Assembly: GCA_017439965.1 (NCBI GenBank)
Contig: JAFSID010000031.1
Coordinates: forward strand, 1 to 44,987
From: Clostridia bacterium
Lineage (GTDB): Bacteria; Bacillota; Clostridia; Oscillospirales; SIG627
Reading direction: 5' to 3'
Length of the DNA: 44,987 bases
The position numbers and the translations under genes are program-made. The number at the start of each line of letters is the position of its first letter. The first letter of the stretch is position 1. Positions 14,512-22,838 of this stretch are shown here, piece by piece. Under the pieces are notes generated by a model that made no database searches, was not told where the DNA came from, and worked only from the letters and a program-made list of their open reading frames with translations.

Positions 14512-16449
14512 TTATGCAATTATCTTTTTTCTTCCAAGGAACTGCAATACAACGGCGATTGCAACGAGTCCGAGACCGATAGAGTCGGTAACGAGACCCG
14601 GATAAATGAGAAGAAGTCCGCCTACGGCGCTCATTATCCTCTCATACCACTTCATACGGGCTACGAAAAAGCCCTCAAGGGAAGCGGATACGGCGAATAT
14701 ACCAATGAGAGAGGTTATACAAATGAGGATTACCTCGCCAACCTCGGTGTCGATAAAGAGCATTGCGGGATTGAGTGCGAATACGTAGGGCACGATAAAC
14801 GCGCCGATTGCAAGCTTAGTGGCGGTAAAAGCGGTCTTCATCGGGTTTGCCTGAGCGATAGCCGCGCCCGCGTAAGCCGCAAGGGCAACGGGAGGAGTCA
14901 GGTCGGCAACGATACCGAAATAGAATACGAAGAAGTGCGCCGCAATCATAGGCACGCCCATCTGAACGAGAATGGGAGCGCAGGTTGCCGCCATAATACA
15001 GTAGTTTGCGGTTGTGGGAACACCCATACCGAGCACTATACAGCAAAGCATTGTCAGGAAAAGCGCAATTATGGTCTGATTGCCTGCAAGAGCAACGATA
15101 CCGTTGAAGAGCAGATAAGCAAGACCCGTCGAGCTGATAAGACCTGCGACGATACCTGCAACACCGCAGGCTGCCGCTACCGTTATCATACCCTGACCGC
15201 CTGCCGCAAGAGCCTCAAGAATCCTCTTGGGAGTAATTCTGTGCTCCTTGTTGAAAAGGCTTACCACGATTGCAACGACGATTGCAATTGCAGCGGCGTA
15301 TGCAATTGAACGGGTGGAGGTTCCTACGAGGTAAATGAGAAGCACAAGCGGAAGAAGGAGATAAAGCTGCTTCAAAAGAGGCTTGAGTCTGGGAAGCTCC
15401 TCACGGGTAAGACCGCGGAGCCCCTCCTTCTTTGCCTCAAGGTGTACCGTAATGAATACTCCTGCAAAATAAAGGATAGCGGGAAGAATAGCTTTAACTA
15501 CGATATTTGAATAAGGCACGCCTACGGTCTCTGCCATAAGGAATGCCGCCGCGCCCATAATGGGAGGCATTATCTGACCGCCCGTTGAAGCCGCAGCCTC
15601 GGCAGCAGCCGCAAATTCGGGCTTATAGCCCGTACGCTTCATCAAGGGAATAGTAACCGCACCCGAGCCAACGGTGTTGGCAACAGATGAGCCGGAAACC
15701 ATACCCTCAAGCGCGGATGCAACAACGGCAACCTTTGCAGGTCCGCCCGAAAAGCGTCCGACGAGAGCGTTTGCAATCTTGATAAAGAAGTCCGCGATAC
15801 CCGTGCGCTCAAGGAATGCACCGAAAATTATAAACATTACGATGTATTTTGAGCAGACGTTTATGGGCGTTGAGAGGATACCCTCCTTGGAATAGAAGAG
15901 TACACGAACGTTTTCGGTAATTCGCGCGAAGAAGTCGGGATTGGTTGAGCCCCACACAAGCGCGTATACAAGCAATACGCCTGCAACGATAAGTATGGGA
16001 AGACCTACGCTTCTGCGACAAAGCTCTGCAAGACAGATAATGCCGACTATACCGATAAACACCTCAAGGGTTGTTATCTTATAGCGCGCAACTATCTCAA
16101 GCGCGTTGAAGGAATAATAGAGAAAGGCTGCAGTACCGCCAAGCATAAGCACGACGTCGTACCACGGAATATAATTTACCTTCTGAATGCCCTTTTTTGC
16201 AGGGAATACAAGGTAGCCTATGAACATAATAAACGCCACGAAGGACGTAAGACGAAGCTCGTCAAGCCAGGTAGCCCAGAGAGTTACGTATACGCAAAAG
16301 AGCGAAAAGGCGGCAAGAATACAGGTGACGACAATTTTAGGTACGCCCTCCCATACTCTCGTATTCGACTCGCGGTCGTATTTTTTCATAACCGCATCGA
16401 CGTCCATCGGCTCTATCACGTCGGAAGCTTTTTTCTTAAAAAGTGCCAT
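14512..16449 (-). CDS. TRAP transporter fused permease (4TM+12TM, TAXI type)
   Basis: A 645-residue membrane protein in which the small DctQ-like and large DctM-like TRAP subunits are fused, as is usual for TAXI-TRAP systems. Multiple hydrophobic segments start near residue 40. The DctM part shows the family's Gly-rich stretches (FSGGPAKVAVVASALEGMVS, SVANTVGSGAVTIPLMKR, ASTGGQIMPPIMGAAAF, GMGVPTTANYCIMA). TRAP carriers import organic acids with a sodium gradient. A hairpin precedes it, and the binding-protein gene lies upstream in the same operon. The substrate is not evident. Confidence 0.93.
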   Translation of the reverse strand: MALFKKKASDVIEPMDVDAVMKKYDRESNTRVWEGVPKIVVTCILAAFSLFCVYVTLWATWLDELRLTSFVAFIMFIGYLVFPAKKGIQKVNYIPWYDVVLMLGGTAAFLYYSFNALEIVARYKITTLEVFIGIVGIICLAELCRRSVGLPILIVAGVLLVYALVWGSTNPDFFARITENVRVLFYSKEGILSTPINVCSKYIVMFIIFGAFLERTGIADFFIKIANALVGRFSGGPAKVAVVASALEGMVSGSSVANTVGSGAVTIPLMKRTGYKPEFAAAAEAAASTGGQIMPPIMGAAAFLMAETVGVPYSNIVVKAILPAILYFAGVFITVHLEAKKEGLRGLTREELPRLKPLLKQLYLLLPLVLLIYLVGTSTRSIAYAAAIAIVVAIVVSLFNKEHRITPKRILEALAAGGQGMITVAAACGVAGIVAGLISSTGLAYLLFNGIVALAGNQTIIALFLTMLCCIVLGMGVPTTANYCIMAATCAPILVQMGVPMIAAHFFVFYFGIVADLTPPVALAAYAGAAIAQANPMKTAFTATKLAIGAFIVPYVFALNPAMLFIDTEVGEVILICITSLIGIFAVSASLEGFFVARMKWYERIMSAVGGLLLIYPGLVTDSIGLGLVAIAVVLQFLGRKKIIA

Positions 16450-16477
16450 TAATACCTCCTGATTATTTTACGCAAGA

Positions 16478-16507
16478 AGATTGGCTGCAAAACTTTGCAG
16501 CCAATCT
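16478..16507 (-). promoter_or_regulatory. intercistronic hairpin between TRAP binding protein and permease
   Basis: A perfect stem (16478-16489 with 16496-16507, 12 bp) sits in the 82-bp gap after the binding-protein stop. It lacks a proper T-run, so it is more likely an mRNA-stabilising or partial-attenuation element that lets the binding protein be made in excess of the permease. Confidence 0.7.
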
Positions 16508-16531
16508 CCGAATGCTTGAATTGATTGCCGA

Positions 16532-17494
16532 TTACTTGCTTTCTACGGTGATACCCTTTTCAGCAAAGTACTTAGCAGCGCCCTTGTGGAAGGGAGCGGT
16601 CATACCCTCGGTAGCATTCTCAAGGCTGAGCTCAGCGCCCTTAGCGTGAGCGGTGGTAATAGCCTCTGCGTTATCGAAGATAGCCTTGGTAACTGCATAT
16701 ACGTCATCCTCGGAAGCGGAGGTGGAAACGATGAGAGTTGCCTTTACGGTAACGGTGGTAACGTCGTTTTCCTGACCCTCGTAGGTGCCTGCGGGAATGT
16801 CGTAGGTGGTGTAGTAGGGAGATTCAGCCATAAGCTTTTCTGCAACAGCGCCGTCAACGGGAACGAGGTATGCATCAGTAGTGGTGCAAAGCTCCTGAAT
16901 TGCGGGAGTGGGAGCGCCTGCTACGATGAACGCCGCGTCGATCTTGCCGTCCTTGAGAGCGTCTGCGGAATCGCCGAAGGACTGATACTGGGGCTGAATG
17001 TCAGCCTCGGTAAGACCTGCTGCGCCGAGAATGTCGATAGCGTTGAAGTAAACGCCCGAGCCTGCGGCACCGATGGAAACCTTCTTACCTGCGAGGTCTG
17101 CAACGGACTTGATAGCAGGGTCCATAGTAACGAGCTGAACTGCCTCTGCGTAGAGACCGCCGATTACACGGAAGGAATCGAGAGCGCCCTCGGTCTCGAA
17201 GGAGCGAGTGCCTGCGTATGCATATGCCATAACGTCGGACTGAACTGTACCGAGCTGATAGTTACCAACGTCGATACCGAGAATGTTAGCCTTAGAGCCG
17301 TCGGTGGATACAACGTTTACGGTGATGCCCGTTTCGGTCTTGATCTGGTTGCCGAGTATTCCGCCGTAGCCGTAGTAGGTACCCTGAGTACCGCCCGTAC
17401 CCATAGTCATAGTGGTAGCCTCACCGCTTGTGCAGGAAACGAGCGCAAGAGTGAGAACTGCAAGAAGCATAAGAACAGAAATAATGCGTTTCAT
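16532..17494 (-). CDS. TAXI-family TRAP substrate-binding lipoprotein
   Basis: A 320-residue extracytoplasmic binding protein. It has a lipoprotein signal with lipobox LVSC (Cys21) and the TAXI start MGTGGTQGTYYGYGG followed by LGTVQSDVMAYAY. The segment AGKKVSIGAAGSGVYFNA is typical of the family. It captures an organic acid and delivers it to the downstream fused permease. GGAGG precedes the ATG; a good promoter and two palindromic operator candidates lie upstream. Confidence 0.93.
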   Translation of the reverse strand: MKRIISVLMLLAVLTLALVSCTSGEATTMTMGTGGTQGTYYGYGGILGNQIKTETGITVNVVSTDGSKANILGIDVGNYQLGTVQSDVMAYAYAGTRSFETEGALDSFRVIGGLYAEAVQLVTMDPAIKSVADLAGKKVSIGAAGSGVYFNAIDILGAAGLTEADIQPQYQSFGDSADALKDGKIDAAFIVAGAPTPAIQELCTTTDAYLVPVDGAVAEKLMAESPYYTTYDIPAGTYEGQENDVTTVTVKATLIVSTSASEDDVYAVTKAIFDNAEAITTAHAKGAELSLENATEGMTAPFHKGAAKYFAEKGITVESK

Positions 17495-17544
17495 TGAATT
17501 GTCCTCCTATTGTTTGGAATTATTTCCAAATCTTTAATTTAATA

Positions 17545-17580
17545 TGTAGATATTATACACAAATTATTAAGCTTTTGCAA
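17545..17580 (-). promoter_or_regulatory. promoter of the TAXI-TRAP operon
   Basis: On the minus strand TTGCAA, a 17-bp spacer and a perfect TATAAT are found about 55-85 bases upstream of the binding-protein ATG. Confidence 0.75.
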
Positions 17581-17604
17581 GAGAAAAATGAGGTCAAACG
17601 CAAG

Positions 17605-17649
17605 ATTGTATACAATTATACAAAAATACAGGTGTGGATTGTATACAAT
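17605..17649. promoter_or_regulatory. twin palindromic operators (ATTGTATACAAT x2)
   Basis: The perfect 12-bp palindrome ATTGTATACAAT occurs at 17605-17616 and again at 17638-17649, 33 bp centre to centre (about three helical turns). The TTGTATACAA core matches operators of GntR/FCD-type regulators of organic-acid genes. The sites lie upstream of the TRAP promoter, which suggests activation or looping. No GntR gene is in the window. Confidence 0.75.
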
Positions 17650-17666
17650 TGCACAAAGCCCACAAC

Positions 17667-17704
17667 AAAAATTAAGGTCTGCTTACAAAAAAGCAGACCT
17701 TTTA
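17667..17704 (-). terminator. terminator of the HAD gene
   Basis: AAGGTCTGCTT (17674-17684) pairs perfectly with AAGCAGACCTT (17691-17701). On the minus strand it is followed by AATTTTTG. Confidence 0.8.
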
Positions 17705-17728
17705 CGAAAGCCGAAGCTAACTAAAATA

Positions 17729-18181
17729 TTAAGCGTTAAGAATTTTAACCGTTTCCTCGGCGTTTTCCGAGTCGAGAGCACGGAAGCTTGCCACCTTTAC
17801 GAAATGCCCACGCAGATAAGGAGCGTCAAGGAACATATCGTCAAGCACGGCAAAGGCTTCGACCTCATTCCCGTCAAGCCAGAGCCTTATCTCCTCCGCT
17901 CTGTCTATATTAAGCTTGGGAATTTTATCGAAAATCTCAATGCCGTAGGATGCAAAAATCTCATTCATCTGACGTCCCGTTGCATCGAGACCGTCCTCGG
18001 TCTTACTCCAATGACCTCTCCAAGAGGTTGAAAGAACGATTTTAGCACCCGTTCTGTCAATAATCGACTTAAGTATTTCCATTTTGGATGGGTCAAGAAG
18101 CACGCCGTCCTCATTCTGATTTTCGCGCGCGTATCTGTCGGAGCACAAAACTCCGTCAAAATCAATAAACAGTACCTTCAT
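17729..18181 (-). CDS. HAD-superfamily protein (HAD_SAK-like)
   Basis: A 150-residue protein with the HAD motifs: I, FIDFDGVLCSD (nucleophile Asp8 in DFDGV); II, IVLSTSWRG; and IV, AFAVLDDM. The STSWR motif is typical of the small HAD family named from Swiss-Army-knife RNA-repair proteins, which also includes stand-alone phosphatase-like proteins. There is no fused nuclease or ligase. The gene is three bases downstream of the CE15-like esterase and probably in the same transcript. The substrate is unknown. Confidence 0.8.
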   Translation of the reverse strand: MKVLFIDFDGVLCSDRYARENQNEDGVLLDPSKMEILKSIIDRTGAKIVLSTSWRGHWSKTEDGLDATGRQMNEIFASYGIEIFDKIPKLNIDRAEEIRLWLDGNEVEAFAVLDDMFLDAPYLRGHFVKVASFRALDSENAEETVKILNA

Positions 18182-18184
18182 AAT

Positions 18185-19372
18185 TTAAATCGGAACGTGA
18201 TATTCACGAAACTCCTTTTTGCCGAATTTTTCGTCGAGATAGCTGATATATCTCTGCCAATCGTATCTTGACAGATAGTGAAGATCGTCACGAAGATGGT
18301 AGGAGATATGTCCCTCGGTAAAGTGGTCGTCCACCTCGGGCAAGCGGTCGGGACATACGAGTCCGCGAAGTCCGAAAAGCTCCCACGCGCTTGAAGCGTG
18401 ATAGCTTGTGAGATATTCACCGATAGGGTCTGCACCGATGTCAAGCCTTGCCGAGCCGACGAGCAGATATCTCGGTGCGATGAGTGCAAGAAGCATTGCC
18501 TGGTCAAAGGGCTTTTCGTCCTCAAGCCCCACGAAGCGTCTGTGATTCTCACAGAAGAAGTTCCAGCTTCCTGCTCTCTCGTAGTTATATACCAGCTCAC
18601 CCGTCGTATGCTTGGAGGATGACGCACCGCCCTGACCTGAATTATTTGAAATTGCCGCCGCAAAGCGTTCGTCCTGAGCGGCACACCAGAGCGCAGTTTT
18701 ACCGAGCCTTGAATGACCGATTACCGCAACGTGCTCAACGTCGAGGTCCTCTGCCCTCTCGGACACAAGATAGTCCATTATACGACTTGCGCCGTAAGCC
18801 CACATTCCTACCTTGCCCCATTCGTCCCCTTTTCTGTTTTCGGGAGTTTTGAAGTAAGCGCCGATGCCGTTGGTAAAGTCACCGCCTATATTATCATTTA
18901 CAAGGTCCTTATAATTGACCACAATGACCGCCCATCCCGCATCTAAAATCTCCTCAAGAGGAGTATACTTTTCAGGCACTTGATTAAATGCAATATGCAG
19001 GAATACGTTAGGTCTTACAACCTTATACGGAATATGTATGGTTATCGGAAAGGTACATACGCCCATTCCGTCAATTTCAAAATTAATATTAACCTTTTGG
19101 TAAAGCGCCTTACCCGCAACCCAGTTTATTGCACTTTCGACAACATCTCCCCACACTCTGTCGGGCTTTCGGGGAGTTCTTCCAAAGCAATATTTTTCGA
19201 GAAGCTCAAGCATTTCAGCCCGTCTCTCTTCCCAATTTTCAAGCGTCACGGGAGTACCGTCATTCATTTCAAGGACGGGTAAATATCCTCTTTCGGCAAT
19301 CATCTTATCTCTCGTCATATTTTCCTCAAGGACGGGTAAATATCCTCTTTCAGCAATCGTCTTATCTGTCAT
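18185..19372 (-). CDS. CE15-like glucuronoyl esterase / alpha-beta hydrolase
   Basis: A 395-residue alpha/beta hydrolase without signal peptide. The nucleophile motif is GHSRLGKTALW, and the acid/His region is near the C-terminus (DHFTEGHISYHLR). The GxSRxGK pattern is characteristic of CE15 glucuronoyl esterases, which cut ester bonds between lignin alcohols and glucuronoxylan. The start ATG at 19372 follows AAGGGGTG. The first 38 residues contain a tandem duplication of a 19-residue block (IAERGYLPVLE occurs twice). Intracellular location suggests it acts on imported oligosaccharides. Confidence 0.78.
   Translation of the reverse strand: MTDKTIAERGYLPVLEENMTRDKMIAERGYLPVLEMNDGTPVTLENWEERRAEMLELLEKYCFGRTPRKPDRVWGDVVESAINWVAGKALYQKVNINFEIDGMGVCTFPITIHIPYKVVRPNVFLHIAFNQVPEKYTPLEEILDAGWAVIVVNYKDLVNDNIGGDFTNGIGAYFKTPENRKGDEWGKVGMWAYGASRIMDYLVSERAEDLDVEHVAVIGHSRLGKTALWCAAQDERFAAAISNNSGQGGASSSKHTTGELVYNYERAGSWNFFCENHRRFVGLEDEKPFDQAMLLALIAPRYLLVGSARLDIGADPIGEYLTSYHASSAWELFGLRGLVCPDRLPEVDDHFTEGHISYHLRDDLHYLSRYDWQRYISYLDEKFGKKEFREYHVPI
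19269..19367. repeat. tandem 57-bp duplication at the esterase 5' end
   Basis: A 42-bp block at 19269-19310 recurs at 19326-19367 with two mismatches, period 57 bp (19 codons, in frame). The inner copy keeps its own GAGGA site and ATG, so both copies can start translation. Confidence 0.9.
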
Positions 19373-19382
19373 AATACACCCC

Positions 19383-20240
19383 TTAAAATTCAATAGTGTA
19401 AAGGTTTCCGAGATTGTCGGAATAATAGCATACGCCCTTATAAAAGTCGATAAGCTCGGGCTCGATGTCAATACCGTAATCGGCAAGCCTTACGCAAAGC
19501 TCTTCACGCTTTTCATCACACGAAATAACGCGGATAGCGGCGGGAGCCTTCTGACTGTTGGTAAAGCCCTCAGTGGAGTACACCTTGCCACCGTAGGCAC
19601 AAGCGCCCTGAACGTAATTGTGATAGGGCACGTCGAAATACTCGATAATATCCTCGGGAGTCAATACTGTATGCTTGATACCGAATTCGTCATCCGTCTG
19701 CCACTCGGCAAAGGGAGGAAGTCTGAACGAGAAGTATCTTGAGCTTTCCGCCTTATCACGCATATTGAACGCCCAATAAAGACCTGTGTCACGGTCAATT
19801 GCAAAATTGCCGAAGGGTCTTACGTCCTCGTCACAGCTACCCCAAAGAGTATAATCGTCAACAAAGCCTATCTCCACCATACCGACAAGAGTGGTTTCAA
19901 ACTCGTTTCCGTTTCTCACAAGGCGGTAAACGAGACAAACGCCCTTGAGCTTGCGGGGACTTGCGGCGTAGTTATTATATACGTTTGAATAAAGGAGCGG
20001 AAATTCGTCACCCTCTGCATAGTATTCGTTTGAAAATACGACCGCATTGCTATGAGGACGAAGCTCGTCTATTCTGTCAAGATAAAAGGTGGAAAGCGCC
20101 TCAACAGGCTCTCCGTTTGCGTGCACCTTATCCATTGAATAAACTCCGCAAGAGCCGTCGGAATCAAAGCGGAAGAGATATCCGTTCCATATTGCGCCGT
20201 CCTGACCAAGCTTTATTTTAGAAATGAGATTTATTTTCAT
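19383..20240 (-). CDS. unknown protein, probable beta-rich fold
   Basis: A 285-residue protein that I do not recognise. The sequence is rich in aromatic and acidic residues with regular turn-forming stretches (GAIWNGYLFRFDSDG, GNFAIDRDTGLYWAF, YGGKVYSTEG, CYYSDNLGNLYTIEF), which suggests a beta-propeller-like fold. There is no signal peptide or membrane segment. ATG at 20240 is chosen because GGAGG is six bases upstream. It lies 10 bases upstream of the esterase and is likely in the same operon (unknown-esterase-HAD). Confidence 0.6.
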   Translation of the reverse strand: MKINLISKIKLGQDGAIWNGYLFRFDSDGSCGVYSMDKVHANGEPVEALSTFYLDRIDELRPHSNAVVFSNEYYAEGDEFPLLYSNVYNNYAASPRKLKGVCLVYRLVRNGNEFETTLVGMVEIGFVDDYTLWGSCDEDVRPFGNFAIDRDTGLYWAFNMRDKAESSRYFSFRLPPFAEWQTDDEFGIKHTVLTPEDIIEYFDVPYHNYVQGACAYGGKVYSTEGFTNSQKAPAAIRVISCDEKREELCVRLADYGIDIEPELIDFYKGVCYYSDNLGNLYTIEF

Positions 20241-20254
20241 AAATGCCTCCGTTT

Positions 20255-20295
20255 TTCGCTTTTTATACAATTGTACTATGCCGCGGTACAAAAGT
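20255..20295 (-). promoter_or_regulatory. promoter region of the unknown-esterase-HAD operon
   Basis: On the minus strand TTGTAC, an 18-bp spacer and TATAAA are seen. The palindrome TACAATTGTA overlaps the promoter and could be an operator. Confidence 0.5.
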
Positions 20296-20302
20296 CAAGT
20301 GA

Positions 20303-20340
20303 ATAAAAAAATTCCCGAAGGAATAATCCTTCGGGAATTT
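20303..20340 (-). terminator. terminator of the repeat lipoprotein gene
   Basis: AATTCCCGAAGGA pairs perfectly with TCCTTCGGGAATT around four bases (20310-20339) and is followed on the minus strand by seven T. Confidence 0.9.
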
Positions 20341-20345
20341 CTCAA

Positions 20346-21149
20346 TTATAATGCTTCAACAAGTGTGATTGCGGTGATGTGGGGGTTCATACCCTCGTAC
20401 CAGTAAAGGAACGCCTCAACGTCAACCATTTCACCGCCTACGAGACCGCTTACAGTCTTGTAAACGTCGGTTTCGGGATCGGTGAGATAACGCTCAACGC
20501 AGAAGCTGAACTTCTGTCCGCCGTAAAGAAGGTTAACGTAGATATCGTCACCGGGCTCACCGTTCTTGAACTCAATGGAGTCAACGGTCATACCCTTGAA
20601 GGTAACGAACTCGTTCTGATGCTTGATCATTTCCTCGGGAGCGAAAAGAAGGTCGGTTGCATCAAATGCTTCAGCAACGTATGTATCTCCACCCTCAACG
20701 AACTCGAAGGTGCCTTCCATAACCTCAACCTCGCCTGCCCATTCGCCCTTGGTACCTGTTACGCGAATCTTAGTACCGGGAACGAGCTTTGCAGCGTCCT
20801 CCTCGGAGCAAGCAAGCTCATAGAGGAAGTAAGCGCCATCGGGGCTCTGGCAATATACTGTAATCTTGTTGTCCCACCAGGACTGATTTGCCTGAACGTA
20901 GGTCTCGATAACAACCTCGGAATCAAGAGCTGCTGCCATATATTCCTCGTGAGTCATAACCTTAGCAGGATCAACTGCAGGCTCCTCAACAACGGGATCG
21001 TCTGCGGGCTCCTCAACAACGGGATCGTCAACGGGGTTTTCAACAACGGGATCGTCAACGGGGTTTTCAACGTTTTCTTCGGGCTCATTGCAAGCGGCAA
21101 ACGCCATAACGAGCATAAGAGCGAGAAGAACTGCAAGAATCTTTTTCAT
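20346..21149 (-). CDS. lipoprotein with acidic Pro/Val repeats and OB-like domain
   Basis: A 267-residue exported lipoprotein. The signal ends with the lipobox FAAC (Cys20). Residues 24-57 are a linker of 9-residue repeats (NPVDDPVVE and close variants, about 3.5 copies). The rest has an OB-fold-like pattern (ITVYCQSPDGAYFLYEL, LVPGTKIRVTGTKGEWAGE, FEFVEGGDTY). The repeats likely act as a spacer through the cell wall. The ATG at 21149 follows AAAAGGAG. Function unknown. Confidence 0.75.
   Translation of the reverse strand: MKKILAVLLALMLVMAFAACNEPEENVENPVDDPVVENPVDDPVVEEPADDPVVEEPAVDPAKVMTHEEYMAAALDSEVVIETYVQANQSWWDNKITVYCQSPDGAYFLYELACSEEDAAKLVPGTKIRVTGTKGEWAGEVEVMEGTFEFVEGGDTYVAEAFDATDLLFAPEEMIKHQNEFVTFKGMTVDSIEFKNGEPGDDIYVNLLYGGQKFSFCVERYLTDPETDVYKTVSGLVGGEMVDVEAFLYWYEGMNPHITAITLVEAL
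20980..21071. repeat. 27-bp in-frame tandem repeat in lipoprotein gene
   Basis: About 3.5 copies of a 27-bp unit encode VVE-NP-VDDP blocks. Two of the copies are nearly identical at DNA level, so copy number may vary between strains. Confidence 0.8.
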
Positions 21150-21257
21150 TCTCTTTCTCCTTTTAAAATAAAAAATAAAATGATTCAACCGAACCTTTCG
21201 GCTTATACAATATTATACATATTATTTTTCAAAAATCAATAGATTTTGAACAGAAAA

Positions 21258-22838
21258 TCACTTGTTTTTGCGTTTCTTTGCAGAAAATGTGACATAAATT
21301 GCCATTGAAAGCCATATAAGTGCCAATGAAGTAAGCAAAACTCTCGAGCCCGTCGGAAGCTCTCCGAGTGTAAGCTTGCCCTTTGAAGCGGAAATCTGGT
21401 CGAGTCGGTAAAGGGAAATTACCTCATCATAAAGTGAGTCAATATACTCGGAGTCAACCGTATCTCCTCTCCTTGCCGTCTTATTGACGTTCTCGATAAG
21501 CTCGCCTGCGGCGTTTCTGAGAGACGCCGAGCCGTTAAAGACGGGAGTGACGAAGGTATTCTCGGTGTTATCAAGAAGCAGCTTGACCGCGCGGAGCTTT
21601 ATATCGTAATAAAACTCGTTATCCTCACCCTCACGGGAGAGATAATCACGGTATTCCTCGCTGTTTTGCGCCTTGGTGGTTACGGGAGCATAGCCCTCGG
21701 TCTGCGAGTAAGCAATCTGCACCTCGTTCGTAAGCATAAACTGACAAAAGAGCCAGGATGCCAGAACCTCCTGCTCATCCTCCTTGTTGAACACGCACAT
21801 AGAGGGTCCCTGAGAAATCATTCTCGGGTTTGACGGGTCGTGCTGAGGCACGGTCATCACCTCGGTGTCAAAGCGGACGAGCTTTTCCTCGGCAATGTCA
21901 ACCAGAGGCGCGTCACTTCCCATCCAGGTAGCGCCTGCCGTTGAGTCTATGGCAAATATGCACTGACCTGCGTTGAGAAAGTTTGCAGGATAACCCGCGC
22001 GCTTGAAGGTGTTGAAGGCTCTCGTTCCCGAATGCTTGGATATTTCAAGAAGAAACTCCTTTGCTTCGTCGTTGAAAAGCTCTATTTCGCCGTGAGGTGT
22101 GGAGTATCCCGCATCCTGCTGATACATTGCGTGTATCATCATATTGTCGGTGGATTTGTAAATAATGGGAATCATCGTCTTCTGACCGTTGACGATGAAA
22201 TTGCCGTCGGCATCCTGCTCCATAGCCTTCTCGGAGACCTTCCAGATAAAGTCCCAGGTAAGCGTTTCGGGAAGAGTGAAGCCCAATTTTTCAACGAAGG
22301 TGCGGTTGACGTAGCAGGCTTCGGTTGACCTCATAAACGGCACTGCATAATAGCTTCCGTTAAATTCACATTCACCGATAAACTTCGGAATAAGCTCGTC
22401 AAAGGTGGGAGAGTCAAATCTCACCTCGCTTCCGCCGAGTCCGTACTTCTTGTGTGAGAACAGCTCGTCGAGTGCAAGCACTGTATCCTCTCCCGTGAGA
22501 TAGGTTGCAATGTGGTCGGGATAGGTTATGCACACGTTGGGAGTCGTATCGGTGGAAATGTTGGTTATAACGTCGTTGTAGATTTTGCCGTAGTCGGTAT
22601 AAAGCTTGAGGTTGACCTTGATATTCGGGTAAAGAGACTCAAACTCTGCAATCGCATCCTTGTAAATACCGACCTGAGTCATATTCGTATCGTTCTTTGC
22701 CCAGAAGGATATTTCGTAATTACGGGAGGTATCAAGCTCCTCGGGAATCTCAAAGCTCTTCTTCTCACGCGCGCCGTGGCAGGAGACGAGAGTGAGCAAG
22801 GTAAGGCAAAGAAGCGCAAGTGACAAAAATCTCTTCAT
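21258..22838 (-). CDS. carbohydrate ABC transporter binding lipoprotein with C-terminal anchor
   Basis: A 526-residue family-1 extracellular solute-binding protein. Lipobox LVSC (Cys20) is followed by ISFWAKNDTN and FESLYPNIKVNLKLY, and AVPFMRSTEACYVNRTFVEKLG lies mid-protein. It is about 80 residues longer than usual. The tail (about 494-526) has LPTGS, a hydrophobic stretch LLTSLALIWLSMAIYVTF and a basic end AKKRKNK, so it may be held at both ends. It binds a sugar or oligosaccharide for the permeases encoded upstream in the same operon; the start overlaps the permease stop by four bases. Confidence 0.88.
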   Translation of the reverse strand: MKRFLSLALLCLTLLTLVSCHGAREKKSFEIPEELDTSRNYEISFWAKNDTNMTQVGIYKDAIAEFESLYPNIKVNLKLYTDYGKIYNDVITNISTDTTPNVCITYPDHIATYLTGEDTVLALDELFSHKKYGLGGSEVRFDSPTFDELIPKFIGECEFNGSYYAVPFMRSTEACYVNRTFVEKLGFTLPETLTWDFIWKVSEKAMEQDADGNFIVNGQKTMIPIIYKSTDNMMIHAMYQQDAGYSTPHGEIELFNDEAKEFLLEISKHSGTRAFNTFKRAGYPANFLNAGQCIFAIDSTAGATWMGSDAPLVDIAEEKLVRFDTEVMTVPQHDPSNPRMISQGPSMCVFNKEDEQEVLASWLFCQFMLTNEVQIAYSQTEGYAPVTTKAQNSEEYRDYLSREGEDNEFYYDIKLRAVKLLLDNTENTFVTPVFNGSASLRNAAGELIENVNKTARRGDTVDSEYIDSLYDEVISLYRLDQISASKGKLTLGELPTGSRVLLTSLALIWLSMAIYVTFSAKKRKNK

